Origin: Anabaena minutissima FACHB-250
Lineage (GTDB): Bacteria > Cyanobacteriota > Cyanobacteriia > Cyanobacteriales > Nostocaceae
Direction of reading: 5' to 3'
DNA length: 64,000 nucleotides
Assembly (NCBI RefSeq): GCF_014697125.1
Contig: NZ_JACJRG010000021.1
Coordinates: 39,682-103,681, forward strand
The notes beneath the pieces are model-generated. The model was not told the DNA's origin, ran no database searches, and saw only the letters and a list, made by a program, of their open reading frames with translations. Position 1 is the stretch's first letter. The number at the start of each line of letters is the position of its first letter. The position numbers were made by a program, and so were the translations under genes. Below are positions 1 to 10,173 of this stretch, piece by piece.

Positions 1-919
1 TGACATTCCACAGTTTAATATCGTTGTCTCCAACGCCATGACTGATGCTTTGAGTTGCGTTAGTTGCACTTGCGAGAATTTGACCATTAGGATGAAAGCT
101 CAAAGAGTTAGCACTAAGGCCTTGTAAGGTGCGGATTTCTTGTCCTGTTGTGAGATTCCACAGCTTGATAGTGTTATCATTGGCAGCACTAGCAAGAGTT
201 TTGCTATCAGAACTAAAAGCGATCGCTCGCAATGTAGATGAATGTCCTGTTAGAGTGCGTACTTTTGTACCTGTTTCTACATCCCAGAGTTTGATAGTTT
301 TATCTATTTCCCAACTAGGACTAGCAATAGTCTTACCATCAGGACTCAAAGCTATGGAAGTAATCTTGAGTTCATCTTCTTTTATGGTATGGATTTTTTT
401 ACCTGTGGCTATATTCCAGATTTTAATAGTATTATCCCAGCCACCACTAATTAGCTTTTTACTGTCAGGGGTAAAAACTACGGAATTAATCCCCAAGTTA
501 TGTCCTCTGAGAGTAAGTATTTCTTTTCTTGTTCTCAGATCCCATAGTTTGATAGTGTCATCACTACCACCACTAGCCAAAATTTTGCCATCTGGACTGA
601 TGACTGCCGAATTAACACCCCAAGAATTTCCACTGAGAATATCAATTTCTTCTCCCGTTTTTAGGTTATAGAGTTGGATATTTTTTCCGCTACTAATAGT
701 AATAGTTTGTCCATCAGGACTGAAATCGATAGAATCAGCTGTAGAATTTACAGGTAAGGCTTTTTCTAAAAAGAAACTACTAGGCAAGCTATTAATTAAA
801 TATATGGGATTGGCAATAAATCTATAGCGAAAATAACTATATGAAGAAGTAATAAATAATCCCAACATTAAGGCGGTAACACCTTGTAATAATCTTTGTC
901 GAAACTTGAAGACAAGCAT
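1..919 (-). CDS. WD40 repeat protein, 3' end beyond the window
   Basis: About 306 codons are visible from an ATG at 919; the frame stays open to the left edge, so the C-terminus is missing. The start MLVFKFRQRLLQG is followed by a hydrophobic stretch (GVTALMLGLFITS), suggesting a membrane anchor or signal segment. From about residue 60 on, WD40 blades repeat: each has SPDG or similar (ISPDGKILAS, LSPDGKTIAS) followed by a TIKLWD/TIKLWN strand end, giving at least five blades. This predicts a beta-propeller scaffold for protein interaction, probably anchored at a membrane. No kinase or other catalytic domain is seen in the visible part. WD40 proteins are very numerous in filamentous cyanobacteria and specific roles cannot be read from the repeats. 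The family is certain; the function is unknown. Confidence 0.85.
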   Translation of the reverse strand, partial: MLVFKFRQRLLQGVTALMLGLFITSSYSYFRYRFIANPIYLINSLPSSFFLEKALPVNSTADSIDFSPDGQTITISSGKNIQLYNLKTGEEIDILSGNSWGVNSAVISPDGKILASGGSDDTIKLWDLRTRKEILTLRGHNLGINSVVFTPDSKKLISGGWDNTIKIWNIATGKKIHTIKEDELKITSIALSPDGKTIASPSWEIDKTIKLWDVETGTKVRTLTGHSSTLRAIAFSSDSKTLASAANDNTIKLWNLTTGQEIRTLQGLSANSLSFHPNGQILASATNATQSISHGVGDNDIKLWNV

Positions 920-1084
920 AATTTTACTCTGCTTAAAGATTTTGAGAAGCAGAAATTATTCTTTTTTATCTGCTTTAAGAAGTTACTACTGCTTAACACC
1001 GGGTATTTACGGAAAGAATGGCTGATCTGCGTGATAACTAGTTATTAGTTGCTTGTTTGCTGTATAAGTAGAACGGCATAAATT

Positions 1085-1121
1085 AATTAAAGGTTTGTAG
1101 TAAGGACTTTAGTCCTTCTTT
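1085..1121. repeat. Dispersed 37-nt repeat, copy 1
   Basis: This 37-nt stretch recurs identically at 18630-18666. It contains the small palindrome AAGGACTTTAGTCCTT. A diverged relative lies near 25497-25545, where the palindrome core appears in both orientations. All copies are in spacers downstream of genes. Confidence 0.8.
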
Positions 1122-1185
1122 CACTTGGCTATTTCCTACTCGCAGCCTATCGCGTTGCGCACACCACGCAAGTTAGTTCAATAAA

Positions 1186-1357
1186 TTCAGGACTTACGCA
1201 AGTGTCACAATCGATGGTTGGTGCGTGACGCTATGAGTCTCATGACTACGTTCAAATACTTTCGCAGCGTCACACAACGGCAATAAAGCGGGAGGAAAAT
1301 CCACACCGCTTTTTGCCTCCCCTACATGAAAAATATGCCAGTTGCGTAAGTCCTAAA
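1186..1357. mobile_element. MITE-like element with terminal inverted repeats
   Basis: The ends carry a perfect 13-bp inverted repeat, AGGACTTACGCAA at 1189-1201 and its complement at 1342-1354. It extends to 16 bp (TTYAGGACTTACGCAA) with one mismatch at 1186-1201 and 1342-1357. The interior (about 140 bp) has no reading frame of note but contains a nested inverted repeat (GTGACGCT ... AGCGTCAC). Size, inverted ends and lack of coding capacity fit a non-autonomous miniature element. No clear target-site duplication is visible. Confidence 0.6.
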
Positions 1358-1550
1358 TGAGTTAAGGGGATAGATGACAAGCACCTACCCCCAAATAGCT
1401 GCCCAGATGACGAACCTGGAACTTTAGAATCTGGTATCTAATAAACCCAGTATCAGCCGTGATATATTGATTGTCACTGGGAGAGATACGGATTTAACAG
1501 ATTTTTGTGAACAGATGATACTGATAAGTAGTTGTGCAAAATTAAATTCA

Positions 1551-2798
1551 TTAAAATTTAGACTTCGCCAAAAGTGCTGTTCCATAGGCGGCTTCTGTAT
1601 TCACAGACGAGACTACTGGCACTTTTAAACACTGTTGACGAATTGCAGCCCAAGTAGGGTTTTTTGCCCCTCCACCGGCTGTATAGACTCGATTTAAGCT
1701 ATCAGAACCTAATTGTTGTAATAATTCATAGCCTCGCGCTTCTATACGAGCGATACTTTCTAACAAGCCATGTAGAAATTCCACTGGATGATCTGGGCGT
1801 GGTGTGAGTCGTGGGAGTAAATTGGGATCGTTAATAGGGAAGCGTTCCCCTGCTTTCAACAAGGGATAATAATCTAACTTACTGGCCTGAGAACTATCAA
1901 TTTCACGACTCAGATTTTCTAACTCTGCATCAGTGAAAAATTCCCTTAACACCGCACCTCCAGTATTAGAAGCACCTCCTGTCAGCCACAAATCACCCAG
2001 GCGATGGCTGTAGATACCATATCGCGAATCTTCTACACGGGTACGACTCAAAAGTTTGAGTACCAAAGTTGAACCCAGGGAAGTCACGGCTTGCCCTGGC
2101 GATGTTGCGCCACTGGCTAAAAAGGCCGCAATACTATCAGTAGTGCCAGCACAAACTAAACAATTAGGAGGAAACAAAAACTGATTGGCAATTTCAGGAC
2201 GTAATTCTGCTATGGGAGTCCCAGGCGTTAATACTTGCGGTAGTTGAATCGGTAGTTGCAGACTTGTCAGCCATTCTGGGTATTGTAATTGTTCCACGTC
2301 ATAACCCAGCTTTAAAGCATTGTGGTAGTCACTGATTCCCAACTGGCCATGCAGCAGAAATCCCAACAAATCGGTTTGATGTAAGAAATATCTCGCTTCG
2401 CTAAAAGTGGGTAATTGCATCATCCAAAAAAGTTTAGCCAAGCTGGAGGTTGAACTTAAGACGGTATGATTTGGCGGTGCTATCTGGCTCAATTTATCCA
2501 GCACCAATGATCCCCGCGCGTCGTTGTAGAGTAAGGGTGTAGATATGGGGTTGCCTGCATCATCGCACAATAACACAGTTGAGGAAGTACCGTTAATAGC
2601 GATCGCTCTCATTTCTCGCCGCCAATTCTCAGGTATTTGCGCCAGCAGCGTCCATAATGCCGTCTCCCATGATGTTACATCAGCGATCGCCCCTGTTGCC
2701 CAAGGATATCGTACTTGTGTCTGGATTTGGGCTACTTCATCAATTACCACTGCCCTCACCCCAGAAGTACCAAAGTCGATCCCCAAATAAAAACTCAT
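1551..2798 (-). CDS. FGGY-family carbohydrate kinase, probably D-ribulose kinase-like
   Basis: A 415-residue sugar kinase of the ASKHA/FGGY fold. The N-terminal phosphate-1 loop DFGTSGVRAVVID (residues 8-20) and the C-terminal YTAGGGAKNPTWAAIRQ adenosine motif (about residues 370-386) are intact. The middle has INGTSSTVLLCD and CAGTTDSIAAFLASG, also typical. At about 415 residues it is shorter than classical xylulokinases and glycerol kinases (about 490-500). It resembles the short cyanobacterial/plant XK-1/SePSK group, for which D-ribulose kinase activity has been reported. Expected reaction: ATP-dependent phosphorylation of a ketopentose in the cytoplasm. It stands alone between repeats on the left and psaM (opposite strand) on the right. 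The family is certain; the substrate is inferred. Confidence 0.85.
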   Translation of the reverse strand: MSFYLGIDFGTSGVRAVVIDEVAQIQTQVRYPWATGAIADVTSWETALWTLLAQIPENWRREMRAIAINGTSSTVLLCDDAGNPISTPLLYNDARGSLVLDKLSQIAPPNHTVLSSTSSLAKLFWMMQLPTFSEARYFLHQTDLLGFLLHGQLGISDYHNALKLGYDVEQLQYPEWLTSLQLPIQLPQVLTPGTPIAELRPEIANQFLFPPNCLVCAGTTDSIAAFLASGATSPGQAVTSLGSTLVLKLLSRTRVEDSRYGIYSHRLGDLWLTGGASNTGGAVLREFFTDAELENLSREIDSSQASKLDYYPLLKAGERFPINDPNLLPRLTPRPDHPVEFLHGLLESIARIEARGYELLQQLGSDSLNRVYTAGGGAKNPTWAAIRQQCLKVPVVSSVNTEAAYGTALLAKSKF

Positions 2799-2857
2799 AG
2801 TTTTATAAATTTTTTTGCTGAAAAATAACCCAAACTACCGAATTCATCACGGATTTT

Positions 2858-2875
2858 GTTACAAGATGCAACAAG
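2858..2875 (+). promoter_or_regulatory. HLR1-like direct repeat upstream of psaM
   Basis: GTTACAAGATGCAACAAG lies 83 nt before the psaM start. It resembles the RpaB-binding HLR1 element (two TTACA-type half sites spaced by four bases), but the second half site is CAACA instead of TTACA. The octamer ACAAGATG occurs twice in tandem here (2861-2868, 2871-2878). HLR1 sites are known upstream of photosystem I genes; this assignment is inference. Confidence 0.25.
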
Positions 2876-2957
2876 ATGTTCCACAATTTTGGCAAAACAA
2901 GGAAAAGTAGTAAACGAACTCTTAAAAATTAGTTTGACGCTCAGGAGGTTTACAACC

Positions 2958-3053
2958 ATGCCTATCTCTGACACTCAAGTTTACATTGCGCTAGTTGTAG
3001 CACTAATCCCAGGCATTCTCGCTTGGCGGTTAGCTACAGAACTTTACAAATAA
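2958..3053 (+). CDS. psaM: Photosystem I reaction centre subunit XII (PsaM)
   Basis: A 31-residue single-span thylakoid membrane protein starting MPISDTQVYIALVVALIPG and ending in RLATELYK, the C-terminal signature of PsaM. PsaM sits at the periphery of the photosystem I monomer near the trimer interface and binds chlorophyll/carotenoid neighbours. The open frame runs on upstream to 2856, but the real start is the ATG at 2958: the product then has the exact family length and an AGGAGG ribosome binding site lies at 2943-2948. A perfect 11-bp hairpin follows at 3070-3105. Monocistronic by layout. Confidence 0.97.
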   Translation: MPISDTQVYIALVVALIPGILAWRLATELYK

Positions 3054-3069
3054 CGCCACCATACGTTAT

Positions 3070-3105
3070 CAAGAGTGGAGTCTAATTATTTATGCTCCAC
3101 TCTTG
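3070..3105 (+). terminator. psaM: Hairpin after psaM
   Basis: CAAGAGTGGAG (3070-3080) and CTCCACTCTTG (3095-3105) form a perfect 11-bp stem with a 14-nt loop, 17 nt after the psaM stop. No long U tract follows, so it may act as an RNA 3' end stabiliser rather than a classical terminator. Confidence 0.5.
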
Positions 3106-4128
3106 GAAGCATAAAACCAATTCGCAATTCGCAACTCGCAATTCGCAATTAAACTAAGCCACCCACAAGGGGTGGGGTTTTTACCTACCTTGCGATACAA
3201 GGACTGTTTCGCCCACCAGGGGCGTTAGCGGAGCGGGACGTACCCCTCCGGGGAAGCAAGCTACGCGTCAGCGTCTCGGAGAGAAGTACGGTTTTGAACC
3301 TTCACTTTTTGATCAAAGCAGGAGTCGCGTCGCTGCGCTCCAGATTCAAAATTCAAAATACCCTACGGTTATTCTGAAACCTGAGTCAACCAATTTTAGA
3401 TTTTGGATTTTAGATTTTGGATTGATCCCGACCACAAGGGTACGGGGCTTGGGGATTTTAGATTGAAGATTTTAGATTTTTCCACCCACTAGGGGTGGGG
3501 CTTGTACCCCAAAAAATCCACTTATCGCAAATCCACTCATCCAAAATTCCGAGGGTCAAAAAGGCCTTTCAATCTTCGTCCAACGCCTAAACCCCCCTAC
3601 ACTTTTCACAAATAACTGGTATAATTTAAGACTAACTTTATTCAAAAACAACCTTATTAATACTGAAACAGTATAACTGAGATCATTAGCTAAAAGCTAT
3701 GACAATCAATATAAATACAGACGTATTAACAGGTATTAGCAAATTAAAATTGACAATAGCAAGATTGTTTTGATACCTTGGAAGCAATTAGTCCCATCTG
3801 AATACAGGTAAAGACTAAACAAGCACAAAAAAGTACATCATACAACAACTTGTGATTTACCGGTGAGAATACAGTTTGGAATTGACATTAATTACTAAAA
3901 GAATAATAATCCTGGCAGATCAGGTGTAGTTTTCATAAATTGGTGGACAAATACCATTAAGTTAAACCAGTTACTTACGTGTGGTTTGTTTTTTTTGACA
4001 ATTAACATACGTGTAGCAATTTGGAAAAAATGAAGTAATATGTCAGCTAATCTTAGTCGTAATCATAGCTAATAGGCTCTTTATGACTTGCTTTATTCAT
4101 CAGGAAATTTCTCTTTTTAAGAAGCATC
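3106..4128. other. Long intergenic region with dispersed repeats
   Basis: About 1 kb without a convincing gene. 3121-3152 is a short tandem of CAATTCGCAACT-type units. 3180-3300 holds the GC-richer palindromic family of filamentous cyanobacteria (AGCGGAGCGGGACGTAC and similar). 3395-3480 is a tandem of ATTTTAGATTTTGG units, related to repeats at 12.05, 49.2 and 56.5 kb. 3600-4128 is AT-rich single-copy-looking sequence that may contain the promoter of the next gene. Confidence 0.6.
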
Positions 4129-4542
4129 ATGAACGCTTTTCAACCTTCTAGACCTCCACAACAACCACCTATACAAAAACAACAAGCTATTCCTCGGCCA
4201 AAACGCCATCTTCGCCAACGTTCTTACAAGGTGATGGCTGTAGAAGTTTCAGCCAAGGTAGCTGTCAATTTCGTTATTTCAGCAACAGCAATATCCGCAT
4301 TAGTTCAACTTGTGCCAAATCATTGGTCACAGCAAAGTAAATTACGAGAAATTAGTACAGAAGTTAAGCAAATAGAAAAACGCGTCAGTATTTTACAGGC
4401 AGAATTTAGCCGTAATTTTGATCCGCGCCAAACTAAAAGTGTTATGCAGCAACAAACATATAAATTTGAACCTGGTCAACGTCCGGTTGTTTTAACCAAT
4501 CAATATGGACAGCAAATAGACATCTCAGAGCCTTCACAATAA
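4129..4542 (+). CDS. Conserved cyanobacterial membrane protein with coiled coil (unknown function)
   Basis: A 137-residue protein. Residues 1-35 are Pro/Gln-rich then strongly basic (RPKRHLRQRSYK), a likely cytoplasmic tail. Residues about 40-63 (VSAKVAVNFVISATAISALVQLV) form one probable membrane helix. Residues about 70-95 (SKLREISTEVKQIEKRVSILQ) look like a short coiled coil, followed by a polar tail with the phrase FDPRQ. The layout (short cytoplasmic tail, one span, coiled coil) resembles small bitopic proteins such as FtsL or DivIC, but no family motif is recognised. It stands alone between two repeat-rich spacers. Confidence 0.7.
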   Translation: MNAFQPSRPPQQPPIQKQQAIPRPKRHLRQRSYKVMAVEVSAKVAVNFVISATAISALVQLVPNHWSQQSKLREISTEVKQIEKRVSILQAEFSRNFDPRQTKSVMQQQTYKFEPGQRPVVLTNQYGQQIDISEPSQ

Positions 4543-5089
4543 GCAAAATATTAGATTGGTGATTGGTATTATACAAGTTGCTGACAGAAGTAATTATTGC
4601 TAAAAAATAGCCCTGGGTGCAAATTTCTTATAGTTATTAGTTAACATCTAACGCCGTGTGCAACTTTCTCTCAAACCTAACCCCCAACCCCTTCCCTTGT
4701 AGGGAAGGGGAGCAAGATTTAAAGCCTCTCTCCTTGCAGGGGAGAGGTTTGGAGAGGGGTTTCAAAAATAAGTTGCACATCGCGTCATCTAAACTTTTTC
4801 TAGTGTTATTTTATTTATCATCTATCCCTCTTCTGTCACTTTCCAGATTCACTAAATTATCTAGAAGAATAAAAGGGTTTGAATTGATTCATTGCACTAA
4901 TTAGGTGAATGAATCCAAGCAATAAATCAGAATGGGGGAAAATACCAAGCCAAGCCCCACAGCCAGCCATCCTACAATTTTCTGGAATATACTGTCTAAA
5001 TTTGGTAGTCAATGTTGCAAATGTTAGCGATCGCTAGCTATTTTCACAGTTAGCGTTAGTATGGCTATGTATTTTTCTACAGTATAAAT
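4543..5089. other. Intergenic region with inverted C/G-rich repeat
   Basis: 4670-4765 carries the widespread cyanobacterial repeat of the CCCCCAACCCCTTCCC type, twice in opposite orientation (stem CCTTCCCTTGTAGGGAAGG and CTCTCCTTGCAGGGGAGAG). It creates a spurious 82-codon open frame. The remainder is AT-rich and contains one HIP1 site (about 5030) just before the next gene. Confidence 0.6.
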
Positions 5090-6859
<1,770 letters not shown>

Positions 6860-6937
6860 GGAATTGGGAATTGGGGGAAATTTCTAACTTGTCTCTCTTT
6901 TCCTCCTACTCCCCACGGGCTAAACGCCCCGCTACCG

Positions 6938-8107
6938 CTAACAGCATTCCCTGAGTATCATATGTTTTTTCGCGTCAAAACTAATTAGTCCTTGTTGTTG
7001 CAATTTACCTATCAATCTTGTAATTGTGACTCTAGTAGTACCACACGCACTAGCAATCTCTTCGTGAGTGAAGCGAACATTTAAACGAGTTCCTTCCGCT
7101 ACTGGTTCACCAATTTCTTGTTTCAAAAACTGTAAAAGATGATGCAACCTATCTTCTACTCGTCGTTTGCCAAAAATAACTAACAAGGATTCAGTTTGCT
7201 TTAACCGTTGATTGATTTTTGGTGACAGAATATGACTGAGTATGGGATTCAAAGCTACTTCAGTTACATGAATAGATACTAACTCTACATCTGACAAAGC
7301 TGTAGCTTGATAAATAGGTAAAGATGTCATACTAGAGCTAAATACCATTTGTGGTGTCGCTAAACCTACTAAAATTTCTTCCCCTGTTTCACAGAAAGTA
7401 TTTAATTTCACTAAACCTTGGCAAATATAGAAAATTACTAAAGGATTCAGGGGAATATCTTCACCCTTAGTATACGTATATACTGGGCGATCCTCACTGA
7501 TAAACTTTTCACGGTTGATTAATCCTACACCCTGTTGCTGATGTTGATTAATCTGACGCAGTAACCAGCGTAAAGATGTTGGTTTACCATGATGATTACG
7601 AACTACGGCTACTGTAAAAGCCCCATCAAAAGCTTCACCATTATCTGGCTGTAAACGCAATACTAACTCTTTATCTCTATCAGACTGAAATAGCTGGTTT
7701 AGTTCACTACGAAAACTTTCTCGTTCTTCGATGCGGATGAAGCTAATCATCGATTGACTGCATAAAGTCTGCTTGGGAATATTCAGCAATTTAGCTGCGG
7801 CTAGGTTAACTTCTTGAATAATGCCTTCTGAATTAGTAACAAAATAGGCATCTGGTGCAAATTCAAATAAATTGTAATAATGTAAGCGTTCTGCTTCTAA
7901 CTTATTTCTTGTTTGTAAGAGTTCCTCATTCTGTTGATAAAGTTCTTCCGCCGCTAACTGTACCATTTTAGAGTTACTATAGAGTTCCTTAAAAGCTTGC
8001 GGTAGTAAGTCAGGCGGAATCCACGGTAAAACGCTAGCAGTTTGGTACAAATCTGCTAGCTGCTTGTGTAAAGCTTCCGCTTGTTGGATAAATAATTCTA
8101 TATTCAC
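6938..8107 (-). CDS. PAS-domain Crp/Fnr-family transcription regulator
   Basis: A 389-residue protein in four parts. Residues 1-75 are a helical/coiled-coil region (ELYQQNEELLQTRNKLEAERL). Residues about 76-185 are a PAS domain (LFEFAPDAYFVTNSEGIIQEVN). Residues about 205-300 are a cNMP-binding-like beta-roll (PLVIFYICQGLVKLNTFCETGEEILVGL). The C-terminal winged helix is of Crp type (FTHEEIASACGTTRVTITRLIGKLQQQGLI), close to that of NtcA. A ligand- or redox-sensing PAS domain is thus placed in front of a Crp body, so the regulator probably integrates two signals. No cofactor-binding residue can be assigned. Gene neighbours give no target. Confidence 0.85.
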   Translation of the reverse strand: MNIELFIQQAEALHKQLADLYQTASVLPWIPPDLLPQAFKELYSNSKMVQLAAEELYQQNEELLQTRNKLEAERLHYYNLFEFAPDAYFVTNSEGIIQEVNLAAAKLLNIPKQTLCSQSMISFIRIEERESFRSELNQLFQSDRDKELVLRLQPDNGEAFDGAFTVAVVRNHHGKPTSLRWLLRQINQHQQQGVGLINREKFISEDRPVYTYTKGEDIPLNPLVIFYICQGLVKLNTFCETGEEILVGLATPQMVFSSSMTSLPIYQATALSDVELVSIHVTEVALNPILSHILSPKINQRLKQTESLLVIFGKRRVEDRLHHLLQFLKQEIGEPVAEGTRLNVRFTHEEIASACGTTRVTITRLIGKLQQQGLISFDAKKHMILRECC

Positions 8108-8647
8108 TTTAGATGCTCACGACTTAGTAGCAGCACTGGAATAGACCAACCAACTTAATTAATAGATAAAGCAACTGCATCTACCCTAAAGCTGCGAATT
8201 GTGAAACTTGAAGTAAAGTGCAAATCTACATTTATCCTGAGAGTTAGGCAATTTTAGAACTTAGTATAAAACAGCCAGCATAATTATTAAACCACTAAAA
8301 ATCACCATTAAATCAATATCACCAGCAGATATTATTTGAAGAATTGTATAAAACCAATCTCATGAGCAATTACTGGATATAGGCTGCTAACTCTCAAGAA
8401 TAACGAAAAGTTTAGAGCTATACTTCCATCACTAGCATCAAGTAACTACTACTTTAGACATAGATGAAATTTTAAGTTGATTTGTATCCTTCAATACACC
8501 AGCATATAAGAACATTGAATTATTAACGATAGTCAGAATACTCATATTTTCAAAACAATGGAATTATAAGGTTTTTAGGAAATCAGGTAGGAAGTGCAAG
8601 ATAAATAAAAAATAATTAAATATTTAATTAAACTTCAGTAAATAAGA
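8108..8647. other. AT-rich intergenic region
   Basis: 540 bp between two leftward genes. It is AT-rich with no tandem repeat, no credible reading frame and no clear hairpin. It probably contains the promoter of the PAS-Crp regulator at its left end. Nothing else recognised. Confidence 0.5.
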
Positions 8648-9031
8648 TTATATTAATCCTAAATTAGTTATTAATTCAATTGCTTTTTCAAAAGTGATAC
8701 CTTGTTTGGTAGCAATATACAATAGTGCTATTACTGCTGAACGTATTGAGTTATCACAATGAATCAGAGCAGGTTTAGGTAACTCATTAATGATTTTTAA
8801 GACCTGGAGTGTACTTTGATGGTTAATTTCATCAACTGTGGTAGGTAAATTGAGATAACGCAATCCTAGAAATTCTATTTTATCTTTTTCATCATCTAAG
8901 CAGCCTTTTTCATCAGGCGATCGCAGGTTTACTATAGACTTATAACCATCAGCAAGAATTTGAGGAAATTGCTCTGGGGTAATTTGCCCTGCGACAGATA
9001 ATTCATTGTTAATTTTTCTGACGATATCCAT
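8648..9031 (-). CDS. DUF442/BLH-type protein tyrosine phosphatase-like protein
   Basis: A 127-residue single-domain protein of the DUF442 family, related to dual-specificity phosphatases. It shows the family N-terminus (ELSVAGQITPEQFPQILADGYKSIVNLR) and the phosphate-binding loop HCDNSIRSA at about residues 90-98. The catalytic Cys and loop Arg are kept; the Gly usual before the last residue of the loop (HCRSGTRSA type) is Ser here. The family is often linked to sulfide or persulfide metabolism or fused to metallo-beta-lactamase-like proteins, but no such partner is adjacent. The cytoplasmic phosphatase activity is inferred. Confidence 0.75.
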   Translation of the reverse strand: MDIVRKINNELSVAGQITPEQFPQILADGYKSIVNLRSPDEKGCLDDEKDKIEFLGLRYLNLPTTVDEINHQSTLQVLKIINELPKPALIHCDNSIRSAVIALLYIATKQGITFEKAIELITNLGLI

Positions 9032-9147
9032 ATCACCACTTTGCTAATAGTCAGTCATCAATTTTGCAGATAACTTTAATAGTAAGAACTCAGGGCTGAA
9101 TAATTACTTAAAATTTCTGCCTGAGTTCTTACTACGAATTTTCATGT

Positions 9148-9315
9148 TTAAAAATCTTGTTTTTCTGGTATATCCCCCTCAAAAGGCTGAACACCTGTTG
9201 CAGGGTAGTCATCATCTCTCACACCAAAGATTCTTGCAACACCACCTGAGATATAGTTAATTACTTGCTGTCCTAATGTTTGAATTTTTTGGAGTAAATT
9301 TTTAGAGGTATTCAT
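9148..9315 (-). CDS. Small conserved-looking protein of 55 residues (unknown)
   Basis: An open frame from ATG 9315 to TAA at 9148 encodes MNTSKNLLQKIQTLGQQV followed by INYISGGVARIFGVRDD and an acidic tail ending in EKQDF. A strong ribosome binding site (AAGGAG, seven bases before the ATG) argues that it is translated. The middle could form an amphipathic helix. No family was recognised. It lies upstream of the DUF442 gene on the same strand but with about 116 bp between, so co-transcription is possible, not proven. Confidence 0.6.
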   Translation of the reverse strand: MNTSKNLLQKIQTLGQQVINYISGGVARIFGVRDDDYPATGVQPFEGDIPEKQDF

Positions 9316-9696
9316 AAATGTTTCTCCTTTTAAATTGTTATTAAAGGTTGATGGGAAATTATTGCCTAATGGCAGCTATTTGATCAGGGCATTTTCACTA
9401 ATATTCCAACATATCTCGAACCACTGAATTAGGTCATAATTCCAACATTTCTCTAACCTCTGCCGATTTTGGTAATTGTGCCAAAACCTGATGGGATTCA
9501 ACACTGTTTCCGTAGTAAGAAGTGGTTGATTACAGAAATGGTACATTGCTAAAATTATGGTTTTTAGATAATTGTGATTTAACATGGCAGATATTGGCAG
9601 AAAATGCTGTGAATATCGTATTTTTAGATCAAAATAGTAAAGCAGGAAAGCCAGCATCGCCTTTCGATGAACCCAATAGAGATGTTGGATTCTCAT

Positions 9697-10173
9697 AAGC
9701 TAACTGCTACAAATTTTTGACTACAGAAATTACTTCCTTGTAAACAAAATATTGTCTAAAGCAGGATAAGACATAGATGCTTACTGAAGTATATTTATAA
9801 GCAATTTAAGTATGAAGCAAGCTATTGGGATTATCCAAATTACGGCTGACGTTTTCTACACTTTTAAACTTATGTCAACAAGTTGAGGAACTTGTGAGGA
9901 AATTGCCAACAGGAGAATTTTTTTTTGTGTTGCAGAGTTAGAAGCTAGGGGTAGTCCTATGAAATCTCTGATTATTTTTCTGTGGCTTCCCTGCGGGACG
10001 CTCCGTGAATGTGCCTCTGTGGTTTAAACGTTCCGATCTCACCTAATAGAAAACCAGAGGCTAGAGCAATATCATGTGTGAAATATTCTCCTCACAAGTT
10101 CCTCAGATTTTCTGCCTAACTTTAAAAAGGAATATCCCCAGTCCGTAGTTCCCAAATCTCTAAGGACAACAAG
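9697..10173. other. Intergenic region with inverted-repeat element upstream of the nifJ remnant
   Basis: It contains a pair of perfect 17-bp inverted repeats (9884-9900 and 10089-10105). Between them lies a copy of the CCCTGCGGGACGCTCCG-type repeat (about 9988-10006). No gene is seen. The last 40 bases look like the old nifJ leader, with AAGGA before the start. Confidence 0.5.
9884..10105. mobile_element. Candidate MITE: 222-bp stretch bounded by 17-bp inverted repeats
   Basis: TGAGGAACTTGTGAGGA at 9884-9900 is matched by its exact complement at 10089-10105. The 188 bp between has no coding capacity. No target duplication is visible, so this may be a miniature element or simply a long inverted repeat. 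A partial match to the end sequence (AAGTTCCTCAACG) occurs near 56330. Confidence 0.4.

Larger units (their letters stand above)
920..1550. other. Intergenic region with repeats
   Basis: No convincing gene is seen. The stretch holds a 37-nt dispersed repeat (1085-1121), a MITE-like element with terminal inverted repeats (1186-1357) and AT-rich sequence next to both flanking genes, which are both read leftward. Confidence 0.6.

Noticed and set aside
129..671. Open frame of 180 codons on the plus strand
   Set aside because: It is antisense to the WD40 gene; the repeated strands of that protein keep the opposite strand open.
4656..4904. Open frame of 82 codons
   Set aside because: It is made of the C/G-rich inverted dispersed repeat (CCCCCAACCCCTTCCC type) and has no protein-like composition.
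9376..9696. 106-codon frame on the minus strand
   Set aside because: Composition is random-like (many His, Tyr, Trp, Leu), no ribosome binding site, no recognisable motif; considered chance.
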